In this document: piece by piece, positions 1 to 8,996 of the stretch
How the letters are laid out: every line of letters begins with the position of its first letter
Numbering within the stretch: the first letter of the stretch is position 1
Source of the DNA: UPXZ01 sp964634605
GTDB taxonomy: Bacteria; Bacteroidota; Bacteroidia; Bacteroidales; Paludibacteraceae
Length of the DNA: 64,000 bases
Direction: 5' to 3'
NCBI GenBank assembly: GCA_964634605.1
Contig: CAZWLJ010000009.1
Span: 14,753 to 78,752, forward strand
Made by a program: the position numbers and the translations under genes
The notes under the pieces: model-generated
What the model was told of the DNA's origin: nothing
Databases searched by the model: none
Seen by the model: the letters and a program-made list of their open reading frames with translations, nothing else

Positions 1-1610
1 CCGTTTTTCCCTTTTTCGCCATAAACAGATGTTGCTGACTCATCTTTCAACACCGTTACAGATTCAATATCAGCCGGCATAATCTTATCCATCTCCTCTT
101 TTGAAACTTCTTCTCCATCCACCATTATCAAAGCTTTCTGAATTTCACCTCTCAGGGTTAGTTCGGATTTTGTTTTATCAGTTCCAGTAAGTTTGAATTG
201 TATCGGAAGCACAAAGCGTACATTCACGTTATCGCCACCCTGCTTGCCGGGAGTCCAGTCGGGCATGGCAGTGACTACGCGGATGGCTTCAGCATCTATC
301 GACGGATCAACTCCCCGAATGATTTTGGGATAAAGCACTTTGCCGGTTTCACTTACCACGAACTGAACAAAGACTTTTCCTTCTATTTTCTTCGATTGCG
401 CTTCGAGCGGATATTTAATATTCTTACCCAGCCACTCTATCAAAGCTGCCTCGCCTCCCGGAAACTGGGGCATCGTTTCTACAGTTTCAAAAATTTTCAT
501 ATTTTTCTGGTCGGACGGAGGTGTATTCTGGGTCTGCTTCTGGCCATAACCAACTACGACAATCTGCTCAATGTCATATTGATTGCGGGTGGCAGGCGAT
601 TCCTCCGCTGCAATCTTTACGTCCTTTTTCGCTTCCGGAGTTTGTAATTCGGGCACTCGTTCAGATGAAAAATCTGCAGTTACCGCGGGATTTTTATCCG
701 TGGAAGCAACGTTCTCTACAAACGTTTTTGCAGATGCCATCATTTCCTGCATATTACTCACAATGAGCATGGCAAGAGCTACAGGGATTATCAAAGCATA
801 TTTGAGCAATCCCGACTTTTTTGTTTTTTTTGTGTTCATCATTTTAATTCTTTTTTTGATTGGTAAAATATTGAAGTTGTTAGCCAACTTACTATCTGCA
901 GGTTCGTAAGTGAGCTGTAATAAATGATATTGATATTTCTTTGGTTCAAAACCCGATTTGAGCACCTGATTATCAGCCAGGAACTCCAGGTTATAGCGAA
1001 TTTCACGTTCCAGAAGCCACGCGGCAGGGTTCACCCAGCATAGCAGTGTCTGCAATTGCCCGATAATGACATCCAGCGAGTGCCACTGGCGTGCGTGAGT
1101 TTGCTCGTGTTCAAGTATTTCGGCGGTTTCATGGTAATTATGAAGTACCGGATTGATGAAAATCCATTTGAAAAAGGAGAATGGAGTTAGCTTTTCATGT
1201 ATGCTTATGACATCCACACCGTAAAGTTTTACCGGTTGGCCTTTGAGCCGGCAGCGAATGATGGAAACGAACTGAATGCAAACACGAATAAACATCAGCA
1301 TCGCCACAATACCGAAAACAGTCCACAAGACATTTTCAAGCGTGAATATCGTTGATTTTACGGCACCATCCGGAGTAATCACAAATTCGTCGAGCCGTAT
1401 GGAAGCAATTGCCGTCATAATGGGTTCCTGCCGGCGCAGCCAGCCCTGCATGGAAACGAGCGGATAGAAAAATGAAAAAATCACCCCGGCCAGCAAATAA
1501 TAACGGCGCACTTTCCAGAACGTGTCGCGCTGAAAAAACAACTTATAGCAAAGATAAAATACTATCAATGAAGTATTTACTTTAATAAGATAGATAAAAA
1601 TGTCGTTCAT
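1..1610 (-). CDS. M56 (BlaR1-like) membrane antirepressor with TonB C-terminal domain, 3' end cut by window edge
   Basis: Translating the minus strand from ATG at 1608-1610 gives an open frame of 536 complete codons running off the window. Hydrophobic segments lie near residues 5-25, 37-54 and 94-118, and another around 268-287. The zinc-protease motif HEQTH is at 168-172 with a possible third ligand Glu209. A TonB-C domain covers about 370-475 (MPQFPGGEAALIEWL). It also has a SusC-like TonB-box string (IVVVGYGQKQ, 350-359) and a plug-like string near 512-536 (ESVTVLKDESATSVYG). In this family the protease senses an envelope signal and inactivates the BlaI repressor. It lies 87 bp downstream of the BlaI gene. 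A strong Shine-Dalgarno AGGAGG (1620-1625) sits 9 nt before the ATG and fixes the start. Family assignment is secure; the signal sensed is unknown. Confidence 0.9.
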   Translation of the reverse strand, partial: MNDIFIYLIKVNTSLIVFYLCYKLFFQRDTFWKVRRYYLLAGVIFSFFYPLVSMQGWLRRQEPIMTAIASIRLDEFVITPDGAVKSTIFTLENVLWTVFGIVAMLMFIRVCIQFVSIIRCRLKGQPVKLYGVDVISIHEKLTPFSFFKWIFINPVLHNYHETAEILEHEQTHARQWHSLDVIIGQLQTLLCWVNPAAWLLEREIRYNLEFLADNQVLKSGFEPKKYQYHLLQLTYEPADSKLANNFNILPIKKRIKMMNTKKTKKSGLLKYALIIPVALAMLIVSNMQEMMASAKTFVENVASTDKNPAVTADFSSERVPELQTPEAKKDVKIAAEESPATRNQYDIEQIVVVGYGQKQTQNTPPSDQKNMKIFETVETMPQFPGGEAALIEWLGKNIKYPLEAQSKKIEGKVFVQFVVSETGKVLYPKIIRGVDPSIDAEAIRVVTAMPDWTPGKQGGDNVNVRFVLPIQFKLTGTDKTKSELTLRGEIQKALIMVDGEEVSKEEMDKIMPADIESVTVLKDESATSVYGEKGKN

Positions 1611-1697
1611 AACGGCAAACCTCCTCTCCCGTAAACAGGGAATTAAAATGGATACGCGTAAATTATAAAATGTTGAGTTAGTATGGCAGATCCTATA

Positions 1698-2084
1698 TTA
1701 ATCCACATCAACTTTTTCTTCAACTGTTTGTGGAGCTTCTATCAGTTTAATGATTTCCTGGAGTTCCTTCGCCGATATTTTATTTGTTTCGGCAAAAAAA
1801 CTGACCATCTCTTTGTAGGAATTCTCGAAGTAGTTTTTAACCACTCCGGACAAGAATTTCTTTTTATACTCTTCTTCCTTTATCTGAGCTTTGTATTCAT
1901 AGGTATTTCCGTAACGTTTGGCGCTTACGTAACCTTTTCGTTCCAGATTCTTTACAATTGAAGCAACCGTGGTGTAAGGCGGAATAGGTTCTTCCATTTT
2001 GTCAATAAAATCTTTGATAAATCCGGGCTCATTTTGCCAGATTATCAGCATGAGTTCTTCTTCCTGGTGTGTTAGCTTTTCCAT
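1698..2084 (-). CDS. BlaI/MecI/CopY-family transcriptional repressor
   Basis: A 128-residue protein of typical BlaI length (about 120-130). An N-terminal winged helix (residues 1-75, with the helix around YTTVASIVKNLERKGYV) binds DNA as a dimer. The C-terminal helical part carries the dimerisation region that the partner M56 protease destabilises. The M56 gene follows at once on the same strand. A 21-bp inverted repeat at 2149-2169 overlaps the gene's own -7 element, so autorepression is the simplest reading. A second copy of that operator stands before the TPR gene at 3514. Which stress relieves repression cannot be read from the sequence. Confidence 0.93.
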   Translation of the reverse strand: MEKLTHQEEELMLIIWQNEPGFIKDFIDKMEEPIPPYTTVASIVKNLERKGYVSAKRYGNTYEYKAQIKEEEYKKKFLSGVVKNYFENSYKEMVSFFAETNKISAKELQEIIKLIEAPQTVEEKVDVD

Positions 2085-2143
2085 ACATTTATCTAATAAT
2101 TATTAAACATATTTCAATATATATCTGACTATTACGAATTATT

Positions 2144-2178
2144 CGCAAATCTACGATATTTTCGTAGATATTGTTCCG
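2144..2178 (-). promoter_or_regulatory. BlaI-type operator overlapping the -7 element of the repressor gene
   Basis: The inverted repeat ATCTACGA-N5-TCGTAGAT occupies 2149-2156 and 2162-2169. On the minus strand its downstream arm runs into TAGATTTG (2153 down to 2146), a match to the Bacteroidota -7 consensus TAnnTTTG. A 35-nt stretch here is repeated at 3541-3575 with only two differences. No clear -33 TTTG is seen at the usual distance. The dyad form and the position over the promoter of a BlaI gene support its use as the repressor's binding site. Confidence 0.75.
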
Positions 2179-2197
2179 TTTCCTTAGAATTTTAATT

Positions 2198-3514
2198 TTA
2201 TTTAACTGTTTTCGATTTTCCGGGTGCGTTGTTCATTTTTTCCAGTTCTGAAAGCCGGTCTTTTGCCCTTTTGCTGTAAGGATTATTAATCACATCCGGA
2301 TTTTTCTCAATTAACTTTTTGTAATACTTTATTGCCTGCATCCAGTCCTCTTTGTACTCATACACCAGAGCAATACTGTACAATGCATAATTATTTTTAT
2401 CATCCAGCGACAGAACCCGCAGGTAATAATCAACAGCATTATCATCTTCGCTATTACTCATGGCGGCAAGACCCAGATTGTTGAACATTTGCACAAGTTG
2501 TACTGTGTCTGGTTTAATCAATTCATAAGCATCTTTGTAGTAAGAATAAGCCTTTTCCCACTGGCCAATTTTTTCATTCGTTTTACCAAGGTAGTATTTG
2601 ATGGCATACACTCCTCCGTTTGTCAGAGAATCGGCCTGCAGAAAGTATGAAATGGCATCCAGTGGATAATCTTCCTCGAGCATATAAACGGACATCCCTG
2701 CAAAGAAACACTGGTTATGATCAAAATCCACTCCCAGATTCTGCATTTCCCGGTAACGGTTTAGCGCATTCCGGTAATTTTTGAGTAAATAATTTCCGCG
2801 GGCATTCAAATCAAGCACTTCGGTATTGGTTGACTGAAAATCTGTCAGATACTTATCAGTCAGATTCACAACATGTTGTACAGAATCAACCGCCAGATAA
2901 AGATTTGCTAATTGCTTAACAGTAAGGACATCTGCCGGATTTGTTTTCAGGTAGTCTGCAAGCGTGGAAACCGATTCAGGAATTCGCTTCATAGCGGCTA
3001 AATTCCGGGCTTTCAGTCTTACTGCCTGTGAAATAGTGACATTCGAAAGTACAGAGTCAGCAATCATCAACGATTGTTCATATCGCTTTAACGCATAACA
3101 GAGTTCACATTTTCGTAACAAAAGAGAGGGTAAAAATTCCGTTTTCGTAGCCTGATTCAGAAACCAGATTGCCTTCTCTTTATTTCCCGACATTTCAGCT
3201 AAAGTAGCTGACTCAGCTAATAAATTCATATCAGCAGGGTTATTCGTATAAATCTGCTGCAGTGTTGTTTCCATGGAGTTTACATCGCCAAGCATGTACT
3301 GAGCTTTCGCTTTGATGAGCAATAAAGCACCATCCTGCGTGTTCAGGCTATCAACATACTCTATCAATTCGCTCAATTTCAACTGATTTTGCAGGTAATT
3401 AATCCGTGAAGGCACATCATCGGTACTGACGTCTTTCAACGAAAAAGCACTTGCATTCAGATTGATGAAAAGCAAAATAAAGAACAAAACCTGATTAAAT
3501 CTTCTGTTTTTCAT
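2198..3514 (-). CDS. Exported tetratricopeptide-repeat protein under a BlaI-type operator
   Basis: A 438-residue protein with an N-terminal signal peptide (hydrophobic core FFILLFINLNASAF, residues 11-24). The rest is almost all helical TPR units. The clearest are in the C-terminal half, for example around NLGLAAMSNSEDDNAVDYYLRV and YALYSIALVYEYKEDWMQAI. It has no catalytic motif. TPR proteins act as protein-interaction scaffolds, so a periplasmic or surface assembly role is likely but unproven. It is the first gene of the minus-strand set TPR-BlaI-M56. Its promoter region carries a near-perfect copy of the operator before the BlaI gene, so it is the best candidate for the target of that module. 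Confidence 0.88.
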   Translation of the reverse strand: MKNRRFNQVLFFILLFINLNASAFSLKDVSTDDVPSRINYLQNQLKLSELIEYVDSLNTQDGALLLIKAKAQYMLGDVNSMETTLQQIYTNNPADMNLLAESATLAEMSGNKEKAIWFLNQATKTEFLPSLLLRKCELCYALKRYEQSLMIADSVLSNVTISQAVRLKARNLAAMKRIPESVSTLADYLKTNPADVLTVKQLANLYLAVDSVQHVVNLTDKYLTDFQSTNTEVLDLNARGNYLLKNYRNALNRYREMQNLGVDFDHNQCFFAGMSVYMLEEDYPLDAISYFLQADSLTNGGVYAIKYYLGKTNEKIGQWEKAYSYYKDAYELIKPDTVQLVQMFNNLGLAAMSNSEDDNAVDYYLRVLSLDDKNNYALYSIALVYEYKEDWMQAIKYYKKLIEKNPDVINNPYSKRAKDRLSELEKMNNAPGKSKTVK

Positions 3515-3540
3515 TGATATTAATACTTTTACGAACTTAT

Positions 3541-3575
3541 CGCAAATTTACGATACTTTCGTAGATATTGTTCCG
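3541..3575 (-). promoter_or_regulatory. Second BlaI-type operator, before the TPR gene
   Basis: Inverted repeat (A)TTTACGA-N5-TCGTAGAT at 3546-3566, one mismatch from a perfect dyad. On the minus strand it contains TAAATTTG (3550 down to 3543), matching TAnnTTTG, so a bound repressor would cover the -7 element of the TPR gene. It is 33/35 identical to 2144-2178. It lies in the divergent region shared with the subtilase gene, whose own promoter is about 70 bp away. Confidence 0.75.
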
Positions 3576-3634
3576 GGCATGTTAACATTTAACGATATTT
3601 AGTATTCAACGTATAATATCAATTTCAAAACTCG

Positions 3635-3642
3635 TATCTTTG
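3635..3642 (+). promoter_or_regulatory. -7 element for the subtilase/xseA transcript
   Basis: TATCTTTG matches the Bacteroidota -7 consensus TAnnTTTG and sits 21 nt before the ATG at 3664, implying a short leader. No good -33 TTTG is visible at 19-20 nt upstream, so support rests on the -7 box and its position. Confidence 0.55.
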
Positions 3643-3663
3643 TAAACAAAATTTTTCGATTTT

Positions 3664-5283
3664 ATGAAAAAGATAATTAACATAACTCTTATATTTTTAT
3701 TTATTTTGGTATTCCCTTATTATCTGAATGCTACAGGTTACTATTTCTACATTCAGCTTAAAGACAAAAACCAATCACCTTACTCTCTGAGCAATCCGGC
3801 AACTTTTCTGTCAGAACGTGCCATTGCCCGTCGTAATTTCTTCAATATTCCGGTCGACAGCACCGATTTACCAATTAATCCGCAATATATCATCCAGTTG
3901 TCAAAACCAGGCATTCATGTCCATTGCACAAGTAAATGGCTTAACGGAGTAACCGTTTTGACAAAAGATACTCTGTTCATTGCTCAGCTCAGACAACTTC
4001 CTTTCGTTTTGAAGGCAGAATTCACAGGGTTTACGAATGAAAATCCGTTAGCGCTTGATGCTCCATCGCGTGTAAAATCGGAGGAAACCGATTATGGCGT
4101 GGCAGCCGTGCAACTTGACCAGATGAACGGAAGAATACTTCATCAGAATGGTTTCATGGGAGAGAACATTCATATTGCCGTTTTAGATGCCGGATTCAAA
4201 AACGTTGACACAAATCCGGCCTTCAGCAGGTTACGCGCTGAAGGCAAACTGCTCGGCACCCGGGATTTTGTAAATCCGGCTTCGAACATTTTTAACGAAG
4301 ATGCACACGGAGCGCATGTCCTGTCAACCATGGCTGCCGATCTGAACGGAATCTACGTGGGTACCGCACCGAAAGCCTCGTATCTGCTCATCAGGACCGA
4401 AGCTGCCACAGGCGAATACCGTTGTGAGCCCGACTTCTGGATTTCGGGCATTGAATATGCCGATAGTGCAGGCGTTGATTTAGCCACCACTTCGCTGGGA
4501 TATACCACGTTTGACGACCAGACAATGAACTACAAGTATGCCGATATGAACGGGAAAACAGCACGCGCAAGCATCGCTGCCACAATGGCTTTCAAAAAGG
4601 GAATCATGCTGCTCAACGCAGCCGGAAACGATGGCAACAAAAACTGGAAATACATTGGTGTGCCCGGAGATGCAGAAGGAGTCATTACAGTGGGATCGGT
4701 TCGCAAAGATAGTTTGTACAGCTCATTTTCGTCGATTGGGCCGTCTGCCGACGGACGCATTAAACCCGAACTTTCTGCACTCGGCACATCGACTTACGTT
4801 ATCAGCACTTCCGGATCGACTGCCAATGCCAGTGGTACATCGTTTTCCACACCTGTACTCGCCGGGCTTACAGCCTGTTACATGCAAGCTGTGAAAAAAC
4901 ACAAACCACACCTGACCATCAGCGAAATGCAGATTAATTTATTCAGAACCGGACATATCTATAACAACCCAACCGCTGAAACGGGATACGGAATAGCTGA
5001 TTTTCAAATGGCTTACTATGATCTGATTTCGAATTCCATAAACCTGATGCAGTCAGATGATTCATCCCGAAACAACACTCTGAAACTCCGCATTGACAAT
5101 AACATACAAAATGTGCTGATAAAACTGAACCCGGGAAACCACTCCGAAAAGGGAATTGTACGCATCATTTCACTTACCGGACAAATTGTATATCAAAACA
5201 GTTATTCCGGATCATACATCAAACTGGAAACAAACCGTTTAGAGAAGGGAATTTACATTATCCAAACCACTAAAGAGCAATGA
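3664..5283 (+). CDS. Secreted S8 (subtilisin-family) serine protease with T9SS sorting domain
   Basis: A 539-residue protein with a signal peptide (1-23), a propeptide-like region to about 160 and an S8 catalytic domain. All catalytic residues are visible: Asp175 in VLDAGF, His215 in EDAHGAH, oxyanion Asn322 in AAGND and Ser393 in SGTSFSTP. The last 80 residues form a T9SS type A-like sorting domain (VRIISLTGQIVYQN then GIYIIQTTKEQ), so the enzyme is expected outside the cell or on its surface. Its stop overlaps the xseA start (ATGA, 5280-5283). This couples a secreted protease with a DNA exonuclease subunit, probably by chance of operon layout. Confidence 0.93.
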   Translation: MKKIINITLIFLFILVFPYYLNATGYYFYIQLKDKNQSPYSLSNPATFLSERAIARRNFFNIPVDSTDLPINPQYIIQLSKPGIHVHCTSKWLNGVTVLTKDTLFIAQLRQLPFVLKAEFTGFTNENPLALDAPSRVKSEETDYGVAAVQLDQMNGRILHQNGFMGENIHIAVLDAGFKNVDTNPAFSRLRAEGKLLGTRDFVNPASNIFNEDAHGAHVLSTMAADLNGIYVGTAPKASYLLIRTEAATGEYRCEPDFWISGIEYADSAGVDLATTSLGYTTFDDQTMNYKYADMNGKTARASIAATMAFKKGIMLLNAAGNDGNKNWKYIGVPGDAEGVITVGSVRKDSLYSSFSSIGPSADGRIKPELSALGTSTYVISTSGSTANASGTSFSTPVLAGLTACYMQAVKKHKPHLTISEMQINLFRTGHIYNNPTAETGYGIADFQMAYYDLISNSINLMQSDDSSRNNTLKLRIDNNIQNVLIKLNPGNHSEKGIVRIISLTGQIVYQNSYSGSYIKLETNRLEKGIYIIQTTKEQ

Positions 5284-6515
5284 CATCCACCTCACTTTCA
5301 GAACTGACAAACAGAATACAGGCTGTTATCCGGCAAAACTTTACAGAAGCGATCTGGGTGCGTGCCGAAATTAGTGAACTGCGCGAAAATGGTGGTCATT
5401 GCTATATGGAACTCATTGAAAAAGACACTGATAGCGACAACATCCTGGCAAAATCCCGTGCTGTCTGCTGGGCAAACGTCTTCCGGATGCTGAAGCCTTA
5501 TTTCGAAAGCAGTACAGGTGAATCGCTCCGGGCGGGACTGAATGTACTGGTAGCAGTGAAGGTTGAGTTCAGCGGGCAGTATGGTTTCAGCCTGAATGTC
5601 AGAGACATAGATCCTGCATTCACCATAGGTGAACTGGCTGCAAGGCGACTGCAGATTATCCGTCAGCTGGAAGCCGACGGCATTGCCGACATGAACAAGC
5701 AGCTTGAATTTCCGCAATTACCTCAACGGCTGGCTGTCATTTCATCGGCGACAGCAGCCGGATACGGAGATTTTTGCGATCAGCTGAATTCCGGTTCGTT
5801 GAAATTTGCATTCTACATCAAACTTTTCCCGGCTATCATGCAGGGCGAACAGGCTGAAAAATCTATTATCGGGGCTCTGGAAAAAATTTACAGACACCAC
5901 GAACATTTTGATGTGGTAGTCATTATCCGCGGAGGTGGCGCCACTACTGATTTGTCGTGCTTTGATTCGTACAATCTGGCTCTTAACTGCGCTCAGTTTC
6001 CGCTACCGATCATTGCCGGTATAGGACATCAGCGCGATATTTCCATATTGGACATGGTAGCTCATACCAGCGTGAAAACACCCACCGCTGCTGCCGAATA
6101 TCTGATTTCGACTCTCGAAAACTCCGAAGAACAAATCAACAATCTGGCTTCGGATTTATGCAGCTTCACATCCGGAATTATCCGTACGAACGAAAAAACA
6201 CTGGAATTAATCAAGTTAAGAATCAAACAATCATCCAAAACGGGTTTTCTGATGGAAACCAACCGGCTCTCGAACTTTGTGTATCAGGTTAAAAATGGAG
6301 TCCGCAGACGAATTCAGCATGAAAAAAACAAGTTAGCCATCATTGAAACCAAACTGGAAACCCACTCACCCAAATACCTGTACGAAAAAGGCTACTCCAT
6401 TACCACACTGAACGGCAGGCGTATAACTTCGACCTTAGAAGTGAAAACAGGCGACAAAGTAACAACCCATCTGGCAGATGGTCAGTTTGACAGCGAAGTT
6501 GTACCACTATTGTAG
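5280..6515 (+). CDS. xseA: Exodeoxyribonuclease VII large subunit
   Basis: A 411-residue protein in the normal size range for XseA. The N-terminal OB fold spans about residues 5-105 (FTEAIWVRAEISEL then GFSLNVRDID). The catalytic exonuclease VII domain follows, with the hallmarks RGGGATTD (217-224) and GIGHQRD (247-253). With the small subunit XseB it degrades single-stranded DNA from both ends. The ATG overlaps the subtilase stop by ATGA, indicating translational coupling. The small subunit gene, often adjacent in Bacteroidota, is absent: only 85 bp separate this stop from nhaA. Confidence 0.96.
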   Translation: MTSTSLSELTNRIQAVIRQNFTEAIWVRAEISELRENGGHCYMELIEKDTDSDNILAKSRAVCWANVFRMLKPYFESSTGESLRAGLNVLVAVKVEFSGQYGFSLNVRDIDPAFTIGELAARRLQIIRQLEADGIADMNKQLEFPQLPQRLAVISSATAAGYGDFCDQLNSGSLKFAFYIKLFPAIMQGEQAEKSIIGALEKIYRHHEHFDVVVIIRGGGATTDLSCFDSYNLALNCAQFPLPIIAGIGHQRDISILDMVAHTSVKTPTAAAEYLISTLENSEEQINNLASDLCSFTSGIIRTNEKTLELIKLRIKQSSKTGFLMETNRLSNFVYQVKNGVRRRIQHEKNKLAIIETKLETHSPKYLYEKGYSITTLNGRRITSTLEVKTGDKVTTHLADGQFDSEVVPLL

Positions 6516-6600
6516 GATACAAATTGATTCAGAAAATAAGATTGTTATATCTACTACTTTCATCTTATTCACATTTACCTGACATTTAATTTTCAATATT

Positions 6601-7926
6601 ATGGCAATTAAAAAACTTGATCCGATTGATAAATTCGCCCTGCCGATTCAGAATTTTATTCAGAAGGAAAAATCAGGAGGAATAGTACTCGGTATCAGCG
6701 TATTAGTGGCTTTATATCTGGCCAATTCTCCGTGGTCATTTCAGTATTTTCATTTTTTGGAAAACAAATTTGGTTTCGTTTTTAACGATGTATCTTTCTT
6801 GAAATACAGTTTTCATCACTGGATTAACGACGGTCTGATGTCTGTTTTCTTTTTTGTGGTAGGACTCGAACTGAAACGCGAAATTGTTGCCGGAGAGCTT
6901 TCCAATCCCCGAAAAGCACTTCTGCCGATTGGTGCTGCCCTTGGAGGTATGCTGGTACCTGCCATTATTTATTTTGCTTTCAATCCGGCAGGCGAAGCAA
7001 ACAACGGCTGGGGAATCCCGATGGCAACGGATATTGCGTTTGCACTGGGTGTGCTTCACCTGCTTGGCAAGCGGATTCCTCTCTCACTCAAGATTTTTTT
7101 AACAGCGCTCGCCATTGTGGACGATCTGGGTGCCGTTCTTGTCATCGCATTTTTCTACACGTCGGATATTTCGGTGGTGAGTTTGCTCGCCGGGCTGGTA
7201 TTCGTGCTTGTGATGTTTATCGGCAACAAAATGGGGGTGCGAAACATTCTGTTTTATGCCTTAGTAGGCATTGCAGGTGTCTGGATTGCCTTTTTGCTTT
7301 CAGGCGTACACGCCACTATTGCTGCGGTGCTTGCTGCATTTACCATTCCCAGCAACGTAGGAATAAATGAGGGAATTTTCATCAAGAGAATCAATGCTTC
7401 GCTGGACAGATTCAGAAAAATCACGCCCAACGACAAAGTGACTTTAACGGGTGAACAAATTCATCAGCTGGAAAAGATTAAAATTGACACCAATTGTGCG
7501 ATTCCCCTGCTGCAGCGGCTGGAGCATGCCATGCACCCGTTTGTAACTTTTTTTGTGTTACCTGTTTTTGCAATGGCCAACGCCGGAGTCTCGTTGAATA
7601 TTGACGTTCAGGCACTTTTCAGCACCAATGTTGCATTGGGTGTGGGGTTTGGGCTGTTACTCGGAAAAGTGGGAGGTATTGTCGGATTTACCATGTTTCT
7701 GGTAAAACTGAAAGTGGCGCCTTTTCCGGATGGAATGAACGTAAAGAATCTGTTTGGAATTGCATTGCTGGCATCCATCGGATTTACCATGTCGCTTTTC
7801 ATCACTTCTCTGGCATTCACCAGCGAAGCACTGATTACTCAGGCTAAAATCGGTATTTTTATTGCATCCATAATTGGCGGCGTGCTGGGCTATCTGGTTT
7901 TGAGAACAGAAAAAAAACAACCGTAA
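6601..7926 (+). CDS. nhaA: Na+/H+ antiporter NhaA
   Basis: A 441-residue inner-membrane protein with about 12 hydrophobic helices. The family's transport-site signatures are present: ATDIAFALG with Asp144, corresponding to E. coli Asp133, and IVDDLGAV with Asp174-Asp175, corresponding to Asp163-Asp164. It expels Na+ in exchange for protons and helps hold cytoplasmic pH. It is about 50 residues longer than E. coli NhaA, mainly through a charged cytoplasmic loop (around 260-310, DKVTLTGEQIHQLEK), as is common in Bacteroidota homologues. It is separated from xseA by 85 bp and converges on the DUF4886 remnant downstream. Confidence 0.96.
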   Translation: MAIKKLDPIDKFALPIQNFIQKEKSGGIVLGISVLVALYLANSPWSFQYFHFLENKFGFVFNDVSFLKYSFHHWINDGLMSVFFFVVGLELKREIVAGELSNPRKALLPIGAALGGMLVPAIIYFAFNPAGEANNGWGIPMATDIAFALGVLHLLGKRIPLSLKIFLTALAIVDDLGAVLVIAFFYTSDISVVSLLAGLVFVLVMFIGNKMGVRNILFYALVGIAGVWIAFLLSGVHATIAAVLAAFTIPSNVGINEGIFIKRINASLDRFRKITPNDKVTLTGEQIHQLEKIKIDTNCAIPLLQRLEHAMHPFVTFFVLPVFAMANAGVSLNIDVQALFSTNVALGVGFGLLLGKVGGIVGFTMFLVKLKVAPFPDGMNVKNLFGIALLASIGFTMSLFITSLAFTSEALITQAKIGIFIASIIGGVLGYLVLRTEKKQP

Positions 7927-7959
7927 CTAACTTGCTTCCCTCATAGATTTTTTCATCGG

Positions 7960-8818
7960 TCAATCGGTTTTCCTCATGCCTGATCTGAAAGCTAATGATG
8001 TAATTAACGTTGGATTTCTGACCGCATAGTGAGCTGCGTACTGAGCTATTTGAGCCTCGAATGGAGTCATTGATTCTGGTTTGTAAGCAGAGCCAATAGT
8101 TGAAATTCCGCACAATTTTTCGAACCAGACGCATGCAGCTGTGTATCTTCCATAAGTTGGCTCCAGGTGATAGCCATCGCGGCAAAAACTGTCGCCCAGC
8201 GAATTGGTAGGGCCGTTTTGAATAGCAGTTCCCGAAGGGACAATACAATCAGTTCCAGCCCTGCCGGCCACAAGTTGAACAGCATTTACAATCGCATGAA
8301 ACATCGTGAGTTGATCGTTTCCATAGCCGGCAAATCCGGTGTGTTTTGAGTCCTTAGCATACGCCCAGTTAGCGTGGAGTATTATTTTCAAGTCCGGATT
8401 GGAGGTGTGTTTTCTGGCAAAAACCATCAAACTATCGATATAAGGAAAAAAAGTTTCGGCCATTCCGGAATGCTGGCTCACCTGCTGAAACGAAACATAA
8501 TCCCATTTTTCGTTCTGAAAAGCCTCTTTTAGCGTGTAACCATCTGTCTTGGTTAGTTCGCCGTTTACAATTTTTCGGAAAGAATAATCCATTGCACCCG
8601 TCACAGAATTATAGTAATGCCTTTAAAGTGAACAACCACCAATGTACATATTTCCAATAATGATTGTGTCACCGTTTGCTTTTACCAAATCGTACAAATA
8701 ATTTTTCAACTGCATCCTGCGAAAAACTATTGCCAATGGCAAGGAGCTTGATTTGCCCGGCAGAAAGGGTGGACAGTAAAAAAAATATTAGCAAAAAAAG
8801 GGATAAAAGTTTTTTCAA
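7960..8818 (-). pseudogene. DUF4886 (SGNH-like) gene, broken by frameshift and nonsense codon
   Basis: Three pieces of one protein can be read on the minus strand. The 5' piece starts at a TTG (8816-8818) with a signal peptide and IKLLAIGNSFSQDAVEK, the DUF4886 N-terminal motif. One extra T near 8699-8704 shifts the frame into YLYDLVKANGDTIIIGNMY. The in-frame stop TAA at 8623-8625 then stands where the family has Glu-Arg-His (GGCSL*RHYYN). The rest is open for 214 residues (from 8604) and ends at 7960. No ATG is present at the expected start. The family is common in polysaccharide-utilisation loci and is presumed hydrolytic. It lies beyond the terminator of the large locus. Loss of function is near certain unless the sequence has errors. 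Confidence 0.85.
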
Positions 8819-8890
8819 GATATAAAAATATGTTTTACAAAAATAAGCAAAATTACGAAGTTCAAAAAATTAAGGCAGTAAAGACAAATT

Positions 8891-8930
8891 TAAAAACAAA
8901 ATAAGGTATCTTTTAGCGGATACCTTATTC
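8891..8930 (-). terminator. Intrinsic terminator after the large minus-strand locus
   Basis: An 11-bp perfect stem (8900-8910 with 8919-8929) with an 8-nt loop. On the minus strand it is followed by TTGTTTTT. It lies about 70 nt past the stop of the GH2 gene at 8997 and fits as the end of the locus transcript. Confidence 0.75.
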
Positions 8931-8996
8931 TGTCTTATAAAATCAGTGTTATTGGAAGCATTTCGTCATAAATATAACAGATGAATTCTTATCCTA

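Noticed and set aside
4391..4911. Several 60-90 codon frames opposite and within the subtilase gene
   Set aside because: They are frame shadows of an intact gene with all catalytic motifs. They have no ribosome sites.
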